Shown here piece by piece: positions 16,103-25,187 of a stretch of 64,000 nt of DNA (position 1 is the first letter of the stretch; each line of letters opens with the position of its first letter). The notes below the pieces were generated by a model. That model was not told the DNA's origin. It saw only the letters and a program-made list of their open reading frames with translations, and did not search any database. Position numbers and translations under genes: made by a program. The stretch is taken from positions 62,001-126,000 of the forward strand of contig NZ_BSFC01000011.1 in NCBI RefSeq assembly GCF_027922145.1, in the 5' to 3' direction. Source of the stretch: Novosphingobium resinovorum (GTDB lineage: Bacteria > Pseudomonadota > Alphaproteobacteria > Sphingomonadales > Sphingomonadaceae).

Positions 16103-18097
16103 ATGCAGGAATTGCACGCACTTGCCGAGGCGATCGGCCTGCAACGGATATGGTGGGACGTCGACGGCAGAGAGCAGGTCGTAACCGACGCCTCGCTGCG
16201 CGCGATAGCGGCGGCGCTGAGTTACCCGGCCGAAAATTCTGCAGAGATCGCTGCCAGCCTCGGCCGGATTAAGGCCGAAGCTGAAAGCCCTCCCGCCATG
16301 ATCGTCACCGACGTCGGCATGGAAACGCCGTTGCCGCCCAGTCTCGCAGGCGCCGAACTCACCTTGCCGGACGGCTCGGTCCAACGCCTCGATACCACGC
16401 GCTGGACGCTGCCGGCGATCGACACGCCCGGTTACTATCCACTGACCGTGAGCGGCCATGTCCTGACGCTGGCGGTCGCGCCGCACTCTTGCCCGACCGT
16501 CGCCTCGCTGGGCAAGGGCCGTATCTGGGGCGCGGCGGTCCAAATCCCCGCCCTGCGCGGCGAGCGCCCCGATGCGTTCGGGACTTTCGCGGAACTGGCC
16601 GAAGCGGTCGAAACCTTCGCCGCTCAGGGAGCGGATGCTCTCGCGATCAACCCGGTCCATGCCCTCTTCGCGGGCGACGGACGGGATTTCAGCCCCTACT
16701 CGCCTTCGAGCCGCCTTTACCTGAACGCAGCCATGGGCGATCCGGGGCTTGTTGGCCTTCCGTCGTTGCCCACCGATCAGCCGGAAGACGGGCCGCTGAT
16801 AGACTGGGAAAAGGCCCTGTCCCATCGCCTCGCGCAAATGCGGGTGCTCTTCGCGGCTCTTGATGCAACGACACGGAACCGGATAGCCCGCGACAATGCC
16901 CGCGAAGGCGAAAGCTTGCAGCGACAGGCGCTCTACGATGCGCTCGACGTCCATTTGCGCGAACAAGGTGCTAAGGGCTGGCAGAACTGGCCACGCGAAT
17001 TCCATGACCCGAAGGGTGAAGCCGTAGCCGCCTTCGCGCGCGACAACGCCGCCGAGGTCGAGTTCCACCTCTTCGCCCAGTGGCTGGCGCACAAGAGCCT
17101 TCGCGAAGTGCAACGACGCGCCCGCGACGCTGGCATGGCGGTGGGGTTGCTGGCGGACCTCGCGGTCGGCGTCCATACCGGCGGTGCGGATGCATGGGCC
17201 ATGGGCGGCACGCTGCTGCAGGGCCTGACCATCGGCGCGCCGCCCGATCCGCTCGGGCCGCTGGGGCAGAACTGGATGCTGACCGGCTTCTCGCCGCGCG
17301 GGCTCGCGCGCAGCGGCTATGCGCCGTGGATCGCAACTATCCGCGCGGCGCTGTCCACTGCGGGCGCGCTGCGGATCGACCATGCCTTCGGCCTCGCGCG
17401 GCTATGGGTCGTGCCGGAGGGCCAGCCGTCGAGCGCGGGGGCCTACCTGCATTACCCCTTCGCGGACCTCATCCGCCTCGTCGCGCTCGAGGCGCATCTG
17501 GCGGGCGCGCTCATCGTCGCGGAAGACCTCGGCACGATGCCGCATGGTTTCGGCCCTGCGATCACCGCGCGCGGGATGCTGGGCATGCGCGTTCTCTGGT
17601 TCGAGCGCGCAGCCGACGACGGCTTCATCGGTTCGGCGGATTACGATGCACAGGCTGTCGCGATGACCGGCACACACGACACGCCCACCGTCGCCGGCTG
17701 GTGGAGCGGGCGCGACCTGCAATGGGCGCAGTGCCTCGGCCGTCTGCCTGAAGACATGACCATGGAAGAAGCCGAGGCCCGGCGTGCCTGGGATCGCGGG
17801 TTGCTCTGGGCTTCACTGACCCGCAACGCCGCCCCGCGCCCCTCCCCTGACGATCCTGCTCCCGTGATCGAAGCGGCCTTGCGCCATATTGGCGCCACTC
17901 CCTGTGGCCTGGCGATCGCGCCGCTGGAAGACCTTCTCGCCGAGCCCGAGCAACCAAACCTGCCCGGAACGATTACCGAGCATCCCAACTGGCGCCGCCG
18001 CCTGACCGCTCCGCTATCGGAACTGCTGCAGGCACCGGCGACAGCCGGACGCTTGCGAGCGCTAGATGAAGCAAGGAAGGGACCGCCTAGCTCCTGA
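16103..18097 (+). CDS. malQ: 4-alpha-glucanotransferase (amylomaltase)
   Basis: A 664-residue GH77 enzyme that transfers maltooligosaccharide segments in glycogen or maltodextrin metabolism. Catalytic residues by motif are D426 in RIDHAFGLARLW, E474 in VAEDLGTMP and D526 in TGTHDTPTVAGWW. The start at 16103 gives MQELHALAEAIGLQRIWWD, like the usual N-terminal domain, with a GAGGAG element upstream at 16085-16090. The longer frame from 15968 is not conserved-looking. Phosphoglucomutase, which would act in the same carbohydrate pathway, is encoded at 20742-22409, but no glycogen operon is seen. Confidence 0.93.
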   Translation: MQELHALAEAIGLQRIWWDVDGREQVVTDASLRAIAAALSYPAENSAEIAASLGRIKAEAESPPAMIVTDVGMETPLPPSLAGAELTLPDGSVQRLDTTRWTLPAIDTPGYYPLTVSGHVLTLAVAPHSCPTVASLGKGRIWGAAVQIPALRGERPDAFGTFAELAEAVETFAAQGADALAINPVHALFAGDGRDFSPYSPSSRLYLNAAMGDPGLVGLPSLPTDQPEDGPLIDWEKALSHRLAQMRVLFAALDATTRNRIARDNAREGESLQRQALYDALDVHLREQGAKGWQNWPREFHDPKGEAVAAFARDNAAEVEFHLFAQWLAHKSLREVQRRARDAGMAVGLLADLAVGVHTGGADAWAMGGTLLQGLTIGAPPDPLGPLGQNWMLTGFSPRGLARSGYAPWIATIRAALSTAGALRIDHAFGLARLWVVPEGQPSSAGAYLHYPFADLIRLVALEAHLAGALIVAEDLGTMPHGFGPAITARGMLGMRVLWFERAADDGFIGSADYDAQAVAMTGTHDTPTVAGWWSGRDLQWAQCLGRLPEDMTMEEAEARRAWDRGLLWASLTRNAAPRPSPDDPAPVIEAALRHIGATPCGLAIAPLEDLLAEPEQPNLPGTITEHPNWRRRLTAPLSELLQAPATAGRLRALDEARKGPPSS

Positions 18098-19244
18098 ACG
18101 TCCCCGGCATCAGGTAGCCGCGGTCCAGTTCCTCCAGTCGGCTGACGCCGACCATAGCCATGGCAACGTCGATCTCGTTGGCAAGCAGATCAATCGCGTG
18201 CCGCGCGCCGTGCTCTCCACCCGCCGCACAGCCGTAGAGCGTTGCGCGCCCGACCAATACAGCCTTCGCGCCGATCGCCAGCGCCTTGAGCACGTCCGCC
18301 CCTCGTCGCACGCCGCTGTCGAACAGCACCGTGGTGTGGTCCCCGACGGCATCGACGATGCCCGCAAGCACATCGATGGCGGGAGGCGAACTGTCGAAGT
18401 TGCGCCCGCCGTGATTCGACACCGCGATGCCATCCACCCCGTAATCGATCGCGATGCGCGCATCTTCAACGCTCAGCACGCCTTTCACGACCAGCTTGCC
18501 CGGCCAGCGGCGGCGCAGCTGCGCGACGTCGTCCCAGCACACCGAAGCCGAATTCGCTACGCGGCTGACGGTGCCGGTCAGCTTGCCGCCGACCTCGCTC
18601 GGATAATTTGCAAACTGCGGCAGCCCGCCTTCCAGGTAATAGCGGCAGATCACCGAGGTGAACCACGAGGGCCGCTTCAGGAAGTCCGACACAAGCGTCG
18701 CGTTCGGTCGGATCGGGTTGGACATGCCCGCTCGCTTGTTGAATTCCCGCAGCGGCCACATCGGCGTGTCGACCGTAAGTACCAGCACGTCCGCCCCGTT
18801 CTCCCGCGCGGCCTCGACCACCCGCCAGGACAAGTCGCGCCGTTCCCACAAGTACATCTGCATCCAGTGGCCAGACGTCGCGCATTTCGCGATGTCGGCG
18901 AAGCTGGTGGTCGAACTCGTCGTCTGCGTGAAGGGTATCCCCGCCGAGGCCGCTGCCCGTGCAATCGCTCGCTCGCCTCGGTGCCAGAGCAGATCGGATA
19001 CCCCGGTCGGCGCGATAACCAGCGGCAGGGGCTGGCGGCGGCCGAACAGCTCGACCTCGGCCGAGCGCCGAGCCACGTCGCACAAGGTGCGGGGCAGGAG
19101 CTGAACCGCCTGCAGCGCCGCGACGTTGCGTTTGATCAGCAGGTCGTCCTCGGTGCCGCGCTCGATGAACTCCCAGATCGCGCGCGGCAGGCGACGCTTC
19201 GCCAGTTCCCGTACTTGCGCGATGTTGTGAGACTTGCCCCTCAC
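18087..19244 (-). CDS. FMN-dependent alpha-hydroxy-acid oxidase/dehydrogenase
   Basis: A 385-residue TIM-barrel flavoenzyme of the lactate/mandelate dehydrogenase and glycolate oxidase family. It oxidises an L-2-hydroxy acid to the 2-oxo acid. Key residues are K254 in LVVKGVLS, and H278 (catalytic base) and R281 in AVSNHGGRNFDSSP. The FMN phosphate site DSGVRRGADVLKALAIGA follows. The protein has a family-typical loop with FLKRPSWF near 188-195 that could contact membrane or partner. Its GTG start at 19244 overlaps the stop of the upstream monooxygenase gene as GTGA, so the two are translationally coupled. The substrate is unknown. Confidence 0.9.
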   Translation of the reverse strand: MRGKSHNIAQVRELAKRRLPRAIWEFIERGTEDDLLIKRNVAALQAVQLLPRTLCDVARRSAEVELFGRRQPLPLVIAPTGVSDLLWHRGERAIARAAASAGIPFTQTTSSTTSFADIAKCATSGHWMQMYLWERRDLSWRVVEAARENGADVLVLTVDTPMWPLREFNKRAGMSNPIRPNATLVSDFLKRPSWFTSVICRYYLEGGLPQFANYPSEVGGKLTGTVSRVANSASVCWDDVAQLRRRWPGKLVVKGVLSVEDARIAIDYGVDGIAVSNHGGRNFDSSPPAIDVLAGIVDAVGDHTTVLFDSGVRRGADVLKALAIGAKAVLVGRATLYGCAAGGEHGARHAIDLLANEIDVAMAMVGVSRLEELDRGYLMPGTFRS

Positions 19245-20548
19245 GCCAGACCCAGGTTTTCACGGAAGGTCGTGCCTTCGTAATCGGTGCGATAGACGCC
19301 GTTCTTCTGGAGCACCGGCACGACCTGATCGACGAAATCGGTAACCGAACTGGCCATGACCGTCGGTGTCACGTTATAGCCATAGCACCCGGTTTCGCGC
19401 CAGATTCGCTCCATTTCGGCGGCGACCTGTTCCGGCGTACCGACGATCTGCGGCTTGCCCACCGCCAGGCCCCAGCGGATCGCGACTTCACGCAGGGTCA
19501 GGGGTTTATCGCCCTCGATCTTGGCGAAGGCCTTCATCAATCCCTGCGAGGCCTGCGTCTCGATCTCGGCGAGCGGCTGGTCCAGGTCCATCCCCGCAAA
19601 GTCGACGCCCATCGTGCCAGAGAGACGGGCGAGGCAGCCGTCGATAGGCAGCTTCTCTACGAGGTCGGCGAGCTTGCGCTTTGCCTCTTCCTCGGTGCCG
19701 CCGACGATGGGCTGGATGCCGAAGCTGACCCCGGGCGTCACCCTGCCCGCCGCCTGCGCCGCATCAGCAAGGTTGGCCATGAAGCGCTTCATCCCTGCGA
19801 CATTGGGCTGGATCGAGAAAACGACGTCGGCGTGGCTCACCGCAAACTGCTGCCCCCGCCCGGAGCTGCCGGCCTGGAACAGCACCGGGCGACCCTGCGG
19901 CGAAGGCGGCACCGGCGCGACGGTCTGGCAAGAGAAGAACTCGCCCGCATGGTCGATGAACTCGACCTTGGCCGGGTCGGCGAACACCCCGGCATCCCGG
20001 TCGGCCAGGATGGCCCCCGGTTTCACCGAATTCCAGAGCTTGTAGCAGACCTCCATGTATTCGTCGGCGCGATCGTAGCGGCGGTCGTGGTCGAGTTGCT
20101 GGAGCCCGAGTGCACGATGCTCGCCGCGCAAGTGCCCGGTGACGATGTTCCAGCCGACGCGGCCGCCGGACAGGTAGTCGATGGTTCCCAGTTGGCGTAC
20201 GATGGTCCAGGGCTGGTAAGCGCTGGTCGACATCGTCGTCGCCAACCCGAGGTGCGTGGTCACAGCCGCTAGCGCCGACAGCAGCACGACCGGATCGAGC
20301 GATGGCCAGCACACGCCGTACTTCACAGCGTCCTCGTGGCTGTCGCGGTAACGGTCGAAGACGCCGGGCGTGTCGGCGAAGAACATGCCGTCGAAGCGAC
20401 CGCGCTCCAGTGTTCGCGCAAGATCCTGCCATAGCCTGAGGCCGTGCAGCGCGTCGAGGCGGTTGTCGCCCGGCTGCGCCCAGCTCAGCACGGTGTGATT
20501 GATAGGCGAATTGATCAGAAAGCTGACCAAATGAATGTGCTTGCTCAT
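19241..20548 (-). CDS. Bacterial-luciferase-like (LLM class) flavin monooxygenase, NtaA/SnaA/DszA subfamily
   Basis: A 435-residue FMNH2-dependent monooxygenase. Diagnostic blocks are WQDLARTLERGRFDGMFFAD, YLSGGRVGWNIVTG near residues 135-148, and RPVLFQAGSSGRGQQFA. Members oxidise nitrilotriacetate, dibenzothiophene sulfone, dimethyl sulfide and similar compounds with reduced flavin from a separate reductase. No reductase is adjacent. The downstream partner is an FMN hydroxy-acid oxidase, which suggests a catabolic pair. The substrate cannot be assigned. The promoter region holds an 8-bp TGTATACA palindrome. Confidence 0.9.
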   Translation of the reverse strand: MSKHIHLVSFLINSPINHTVLSWAQPGDNRLDALHGLRLWQDLARTLERGRFDGMFFADTPGVFDRYRDSHEDAVKYGVCWPSLDPVVLLSALAAVTTHLGLATTMSTSAYQPWTIVRQLGTIDYLSGGRVGWNIVTGHLRGEHRALGLQQLDHDRRYDRADEYMEVCYKLWNSVKPGAILADRDAGVFADPAKVEFIDHAGEFFSCQTVAPVPPSPQGRPVLFQAGSSGRGQQFAVSHADVVFSIQPNVAGMKRFMANLADAAQAAGRVTPGVSFGIQPIVGGTEEEAKRKLADLVEKLPIDGCLARLSGTMGVDFAGMDLDQPLAEIETQASQGLMKAFAKIEGDKPLTLREVAIRWGLAVGKPQIVGTPEQVAAEMERIWRETGCYGYNVTPTVMASSVTDFVDQVVPVLQKNGVYRTDYEGTTFRENLGLA

Positions 20549-20604
20549 GCGTGTGCCTCTCCTGCACGCGTGATGGAGCGGGCAGAAAGAGGTCGCAAGG
20601 TCAA

Positions 20605-20612
20605 TGTATACA
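20605..20612. promoter_or_regulatory. Possible GntR-type operator TGTATACA
   Basis: A perfect 8-bp palindrome in the context AATGTATACAAT lies 57 bases before the monooxygenase ATG. It resembles operators of FadR/VanR-group GntR repressors (TTGTATACAA-like), which often control catabolic operons. No regulator gene is beside it, so this is a motif-level suggestion. Confidence 0.4.
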
Positions 20613-20697
20613 ATGAGCGGATACCAAGCAGGGTGATCCGCGAATTTCAGCCAAATCTGGAAAGCATCATATCCAATTCATCGCCGGAGCGTATCGT

Positions 20698-20719
20698 CGT
20701 CCCGGATCAAGCCCGGGAT
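20698..20719. repeat. Short palindrome CCCGGATCAAGCCCGGGA (family C)
   Basis: A single GC-rich hairpin between the convergent ends of two promoter regions. It matches the core of the palindromes at 38241-38263, 42190-42307 and 51900-51926. Confidence 0.6.
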
Positions 20720-20741
20720 AAAGTGCTGCTCAGGGCATAGT

Positions 20742-22508
<1,767 letters not shown>

Positions 22509-22578
22509 TTAACTATCTGCTATGTAGATGTGCGAGGATCGAACCTCCGACTTTGCGCCGAGGACGTCGGCGTGCCGC

Positions 22579-23574
22579 ATGAGTACTTGCCGGATGCATG
22601 CCCATAATGCCTTGGCCGACGAACCCGCCCGCCTCGCTGCACTTCAGCGCCTCGCCATTCTCGACACTCCGCGCGAGGAGGCGTTCGACAATGTCGTGAA
22701 CCTCGTGCGAACTGTCCTCAGTGTACCGATCTCTGCCGTCACACTAATCGATAAAGATCGGCAGTGGTTCAAGGCGATCGAGGGTATCGACGCCACGGAG
22801 ACACCCCGCAGCGAGTCGTTCTGCGCCCATGCCATCCGACAAGACGCCCCGCTCCTCATACCGGACGCAACGCAGGATTCGCGCGTTTCCGACTACCCTG
22901 CCGTCACTCAGGATCCGCACGTGCGCGCCTATGCGGGCGTGCCGCTGGTCACCTCGGATGGCTACAACGTGGGTGCACTCTGCGCGGTGGACACCAAGAC
23001 GCGCGAGTTCACCGAGAGCGAACTCGACATCCTGCGCAACTTCGCGCGCATCGTCGTCAACGAGATGGAACTGCGTCGCATCGCCGAGCGCGATCAGTTG
23101 ACTGGCGCTCTCACCCGACGCGGCTTCATCGAGAAGGTCAACCAGGAGATCGCCCGCTGCCATCGCTACGGAAGGGCAGCCTCGCTGGTGCTGATCGACG
23201 TCGATCACTTCAAGTCCGTGAACGACACATGGGGCCACCCCGCCGGTGACGCGGTGCTCCGCGACCTTGCCGCCACGCTGGGGACGGCCGGGCGCTCCGC
23301 TGACATGCTTGGACGTCTCGGCGGCGAGGAATTCGCAATGCTGCTGCCCGAAACCGGTGTGTCCGAAGCGCTTGCCGCCGCCGAACGCTTCCGCGCCGCG
23401 ATCGAGGCCCGTCCCATCGTCGTCGCCCCGACACGCACGATCGCAGTGACGGCCAGCTTCGGCATCGCGATGCTGGACAGCGGCATCACCGTAGCCGAGG
23501 AATGGATCGCGCGCGCCGACGGCCCGCTCTACGACGCCAAACGTGGCGGTCGGAACCGCTGCGCCGTGGCCTGA
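22579..23574 (+). CDS. GAF-GGDEF diguanylate cyclase
   Basis: About 331 residues. An N-terminal GAF domain (roughly 20-165; PREEAFDNVVNLV, TLIDKDRQWFKAIEG, YAGVPLVTSDGYNVGALCAVD) precedes a GGDEF domain (roughly 172-330). The active-site motif GGEEF is intact in GRLGGEEFAMLLPE. An RSAD inhibitory I-site sits five residues before it, so feedback inhibition by cyclic-di-GMP is expected. No membrane segment is seen, so it should be a cytosolic sensor making c-di-GMP. The start is uncertain: ATG at 22579 or 22594, and neither has a strong ribosome binding site. It is divergent from pgm. Confidence 0.9.
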   Translation: MSTCRMHAHNALADEPARLAALQRLAILDTPREEAFDNVVNLVRTVLSVPISAVTLIDKDRQWFKAIEGIDATETPRSESFCAHAIRQDAPLLIPDATQDSRVSDYPAVTQDPHVRAYAGVPLVTSDGYNVGALCAVDTKTREFTESELDILRNFARIVVNEMELRRIAERDQLTGALTRRGFIEKVNQEIARCHRYGRAASLVLIDVDHFKSVNDTWGHPAGDAVLRDLAATLGTAGRSADMLGRLGGEEFAMLLPETGVSEALAAAERFRAAIEARPIVVAPTRTIAVTASFGIAMLDSGITVAEEWIARADGPLYDAKRGGRNRCAVA

Positions 23575-23578
23575 GACC

Positions 23579-24532
23579 TCAGGATACCTCACAGGCCTTG
23601 CCTGGCCGGGCATAGCGCGGATCGGCGACTACCGCCGTATCGGTCAGGGCATTCAGGAAGACCTCCACCTCGGCCGTTTCCGCAGGTGACAGCATGATCC
23701 CGTGACGGGCGATCACCTCTGAGATCGTATCGGCGCTGCCATCGTGCAGATAAGGTGCGGTTAGCACCACGTTACGCAGCGATGGCGTACGGAACCGACC
23801 GCGATCCTCCTGCCGCCCGGTAGCGCGGCCGAGGCCGAAATCACCGTTAGCCGGAACATCCGGCTCGCCCGGCAGGCGATGGAACGCGAGGTCGGTGAAT
23901 TCCCGCCCGCGATGACATCCGGCACACTCGCGCGCGAACACCGCCTCACCTCGCGTGGCGGCCGTATTCAATGCGGGACCGCCTGCCGCTGCATAATCCC
24001 AAGCCGTCTCATGGCTGTCGATCGTGCGCTGGAAGGCCGCCAGCGCCGCGGAAACCGAAGTAAAGTCGATCCGACCGCGCGTCGCCGGGAATGCCGCCTT
24101 GAACAGCTTCCGATAACAAGGATTTGTCGAAAGGCGGCGCGCCAGTTCCGCCTCCTGCCCCTTCATGCCCATCTCGACCGGATCCTCACCCGCGATCGGC
24201 ACGATCGCCTGCTGCTCCAGTGTGGTCAGGGAAGCATTGCCCCATGTCAGTGGCGAGAAGCTCCCGACATTCAACAGCGAAGGCACGTTGCGCAGCCCCG
24301 GCTCTCCATGGGCGCCGGGATGCGCCCGCACGCCATCGGCGAAAGCGTGCCGCGGATCGTGGCAAGTCGCGCAGGACAGTGTGCCGTTGATCGAGAGGTC
24401 GCCGTCGTGGAATAGCCGTCGCCCGAGCGCGACTTGTGCGTCAAGGCTGTTCCCGGCATCATGGGCAACCCCCACCCCGGTCGCAAGAACGAGGCTGGAC
24501 AGCAGCAGCGCCCAACCGCCCGATCGGCTCAT
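23579..24532 (-). CDS. Di-haem cytochrome c peroxidase (CcpA/MauG family)
   Basis: A 317-residue exported protein with an N-terminal signal segment and two c-type haem motifs: CATCH (C54, C57, H58) and CAGCH (C203, C206, H207). The RTPSLRNVVLTAPYLHDGS block near the C-terminus is typical of the family. It would reduce hydrogen peroxide in the periplasm or act as a MauG-like oxidase. Its ATG overlaps the TGA of the upstream secreted-protein gene as ATGA, so the two are coupled, and a TonB receptor is divergent. This suggests a role connected with what the receptor imports, possibly a metal complex. Confidence 0.92.
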   Translation of the reverse strand: MSRSGGWALLLSSLVLATGVGVAHDAGNSLDAQVALGRRLFHDGDLSINGTLSCATCHDPRHAFADGVRAHPGAHGEPGLRNVPSLLNVGSFSPLTWGNASLTTLEQQAIVPIAGEDPVEMGMKGQEAELARRLSTNPCYRKLFKAAFPATRGRIDFTSVSAALAAFQRTIDSHETAWDYAAAGGPALNTAATRGEAVFARECAGCHRGREFTDLAFHRLPGEPDVPANGDFGLGRATGRQEDRGRFRTPSLRNVVLTAPYLHDGSADTISEVIARHGIMLSPAETAEVEVFLNALTDTAVVADPRYARPGKACEVS

Positions 24533-25068
24533 CGTACGGGCGCGACCATCACCGTCAGCGCCTGTTCTCCATTGGCCGCGATCTGCAGCAAGTGTCGACC
24601 CGCCGGAAGGTCGTACTCGACTATCTTGGCAATCCCTGAGCAATCCGGCCCGCGGCCATGCGCGACCGAGGGAACCGCCTTGCCGTCGACGATCACGTCG
24701 ACCCACGAACGTCCGCTCTGCGCCACGCGATAGCGTCCCGCCGTCGCGACATCGAAAGCGAATAGACCGCCGAAGCTGACCGAACCGCCGGGCTTTCCGG
24801 GCTCTATCGCGTAAGCCACCTTCGGCGTCGGGACGAGCGCGGCATCGGCCGCAACACCCTGCTTTAGCAGCGCCCTGGATGCTGCATCGACCTTGATCGC
24901 GGCCTTCATCGAACGATGCGCCGCGCTCCAACCCGCAAGATCGGCGGGAACGGCCGCGGGTGCCGTGCAGGCCGCCTGATCATGCCCGCTCATCGGCTCG
25001 GCCGCTTGCGCCGAACCGGTCGTTGCCATCGCGAGCATAATTGCACCCAGGATTTGTCTCATGCTCAT
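24529..25068 (-). CDS. Secreted protein of unknown function, coupled to the di-haem peroxidase
   Basis: A 179-residue protein with a signal peptide (MSMRQILGAIMLAMATTG, then SAQAA) and a mature domain of mainly beta sheet. It includes KPGGSVSFGGLFAFDVATAG, WVDVIVDGKAVPSVAHGRGPDC and LPAGRHLLQIAANGEQ, which read like a small carbohydrate-binding or jelly-roll domain. There are two cysteines in the mature part. It overlaps the peroxidase gene and starts about 120 bases from the divergent TonB receptor, so it probably serves the same periplasmic system. I cannot name a family with confidence. Confidence 0.8.
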   Translation of the reverse strand: MSMRQILGAIMLAMATTGSAQAAEPMSGHDQAACTAPAAVPADLAGWSAAHRSMKAAIKVDAASRALLKQGVAADAALVPTPKVAYAIEPGKPGGSVSFGGLFAFDVATAGRYRVAQSGRSWVDVIVDGKAVPSVAHGRGPDCSGIAKIVEYDLPAGRHLLQIAANGEQALTVMVAPVR

Positions 25069-25095
25069 GGCTCCGTGCTCGATCTATGCCTCTAG

Positions 25096-25124
25096 GAATA
25101 TATTTATATTCTGCCGAGCAGAAT
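25096..25124. promoter_or_regulatory. Two overlapping perfect palindromes in a divergent promoter
   Basis: GAATATATTTATATTC (25096-25111; 7-bp arms, 2-bp centre) overlaps ATTCTGCCGAGCAGAAT (25108-25124; 7-bp arms, 3-bp centre). They lie between the secreted-protein/peroxidase operon and the TonB receptor, in an AT-rich stretch where both promoters must sit. This is a good candidate for an operator controlling both directions. The regulator is unknown. Confidence 0.6.
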
Positions 25125-25187
25125 TATGTACGGCGGGATACAGATTCGCTCCAAGCGCGAATCCACAGAAGGTTCAAGGGGGATAAC

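Noticed and set aside
23579-24931. A 450-residue version of the di-haem peroxidase
   Set aside because: The first 133 residues are shadow-like, overlap the secreted-protein gene, and would bury the signal peptide. The ATG at 24532 gives a normal exported protein.
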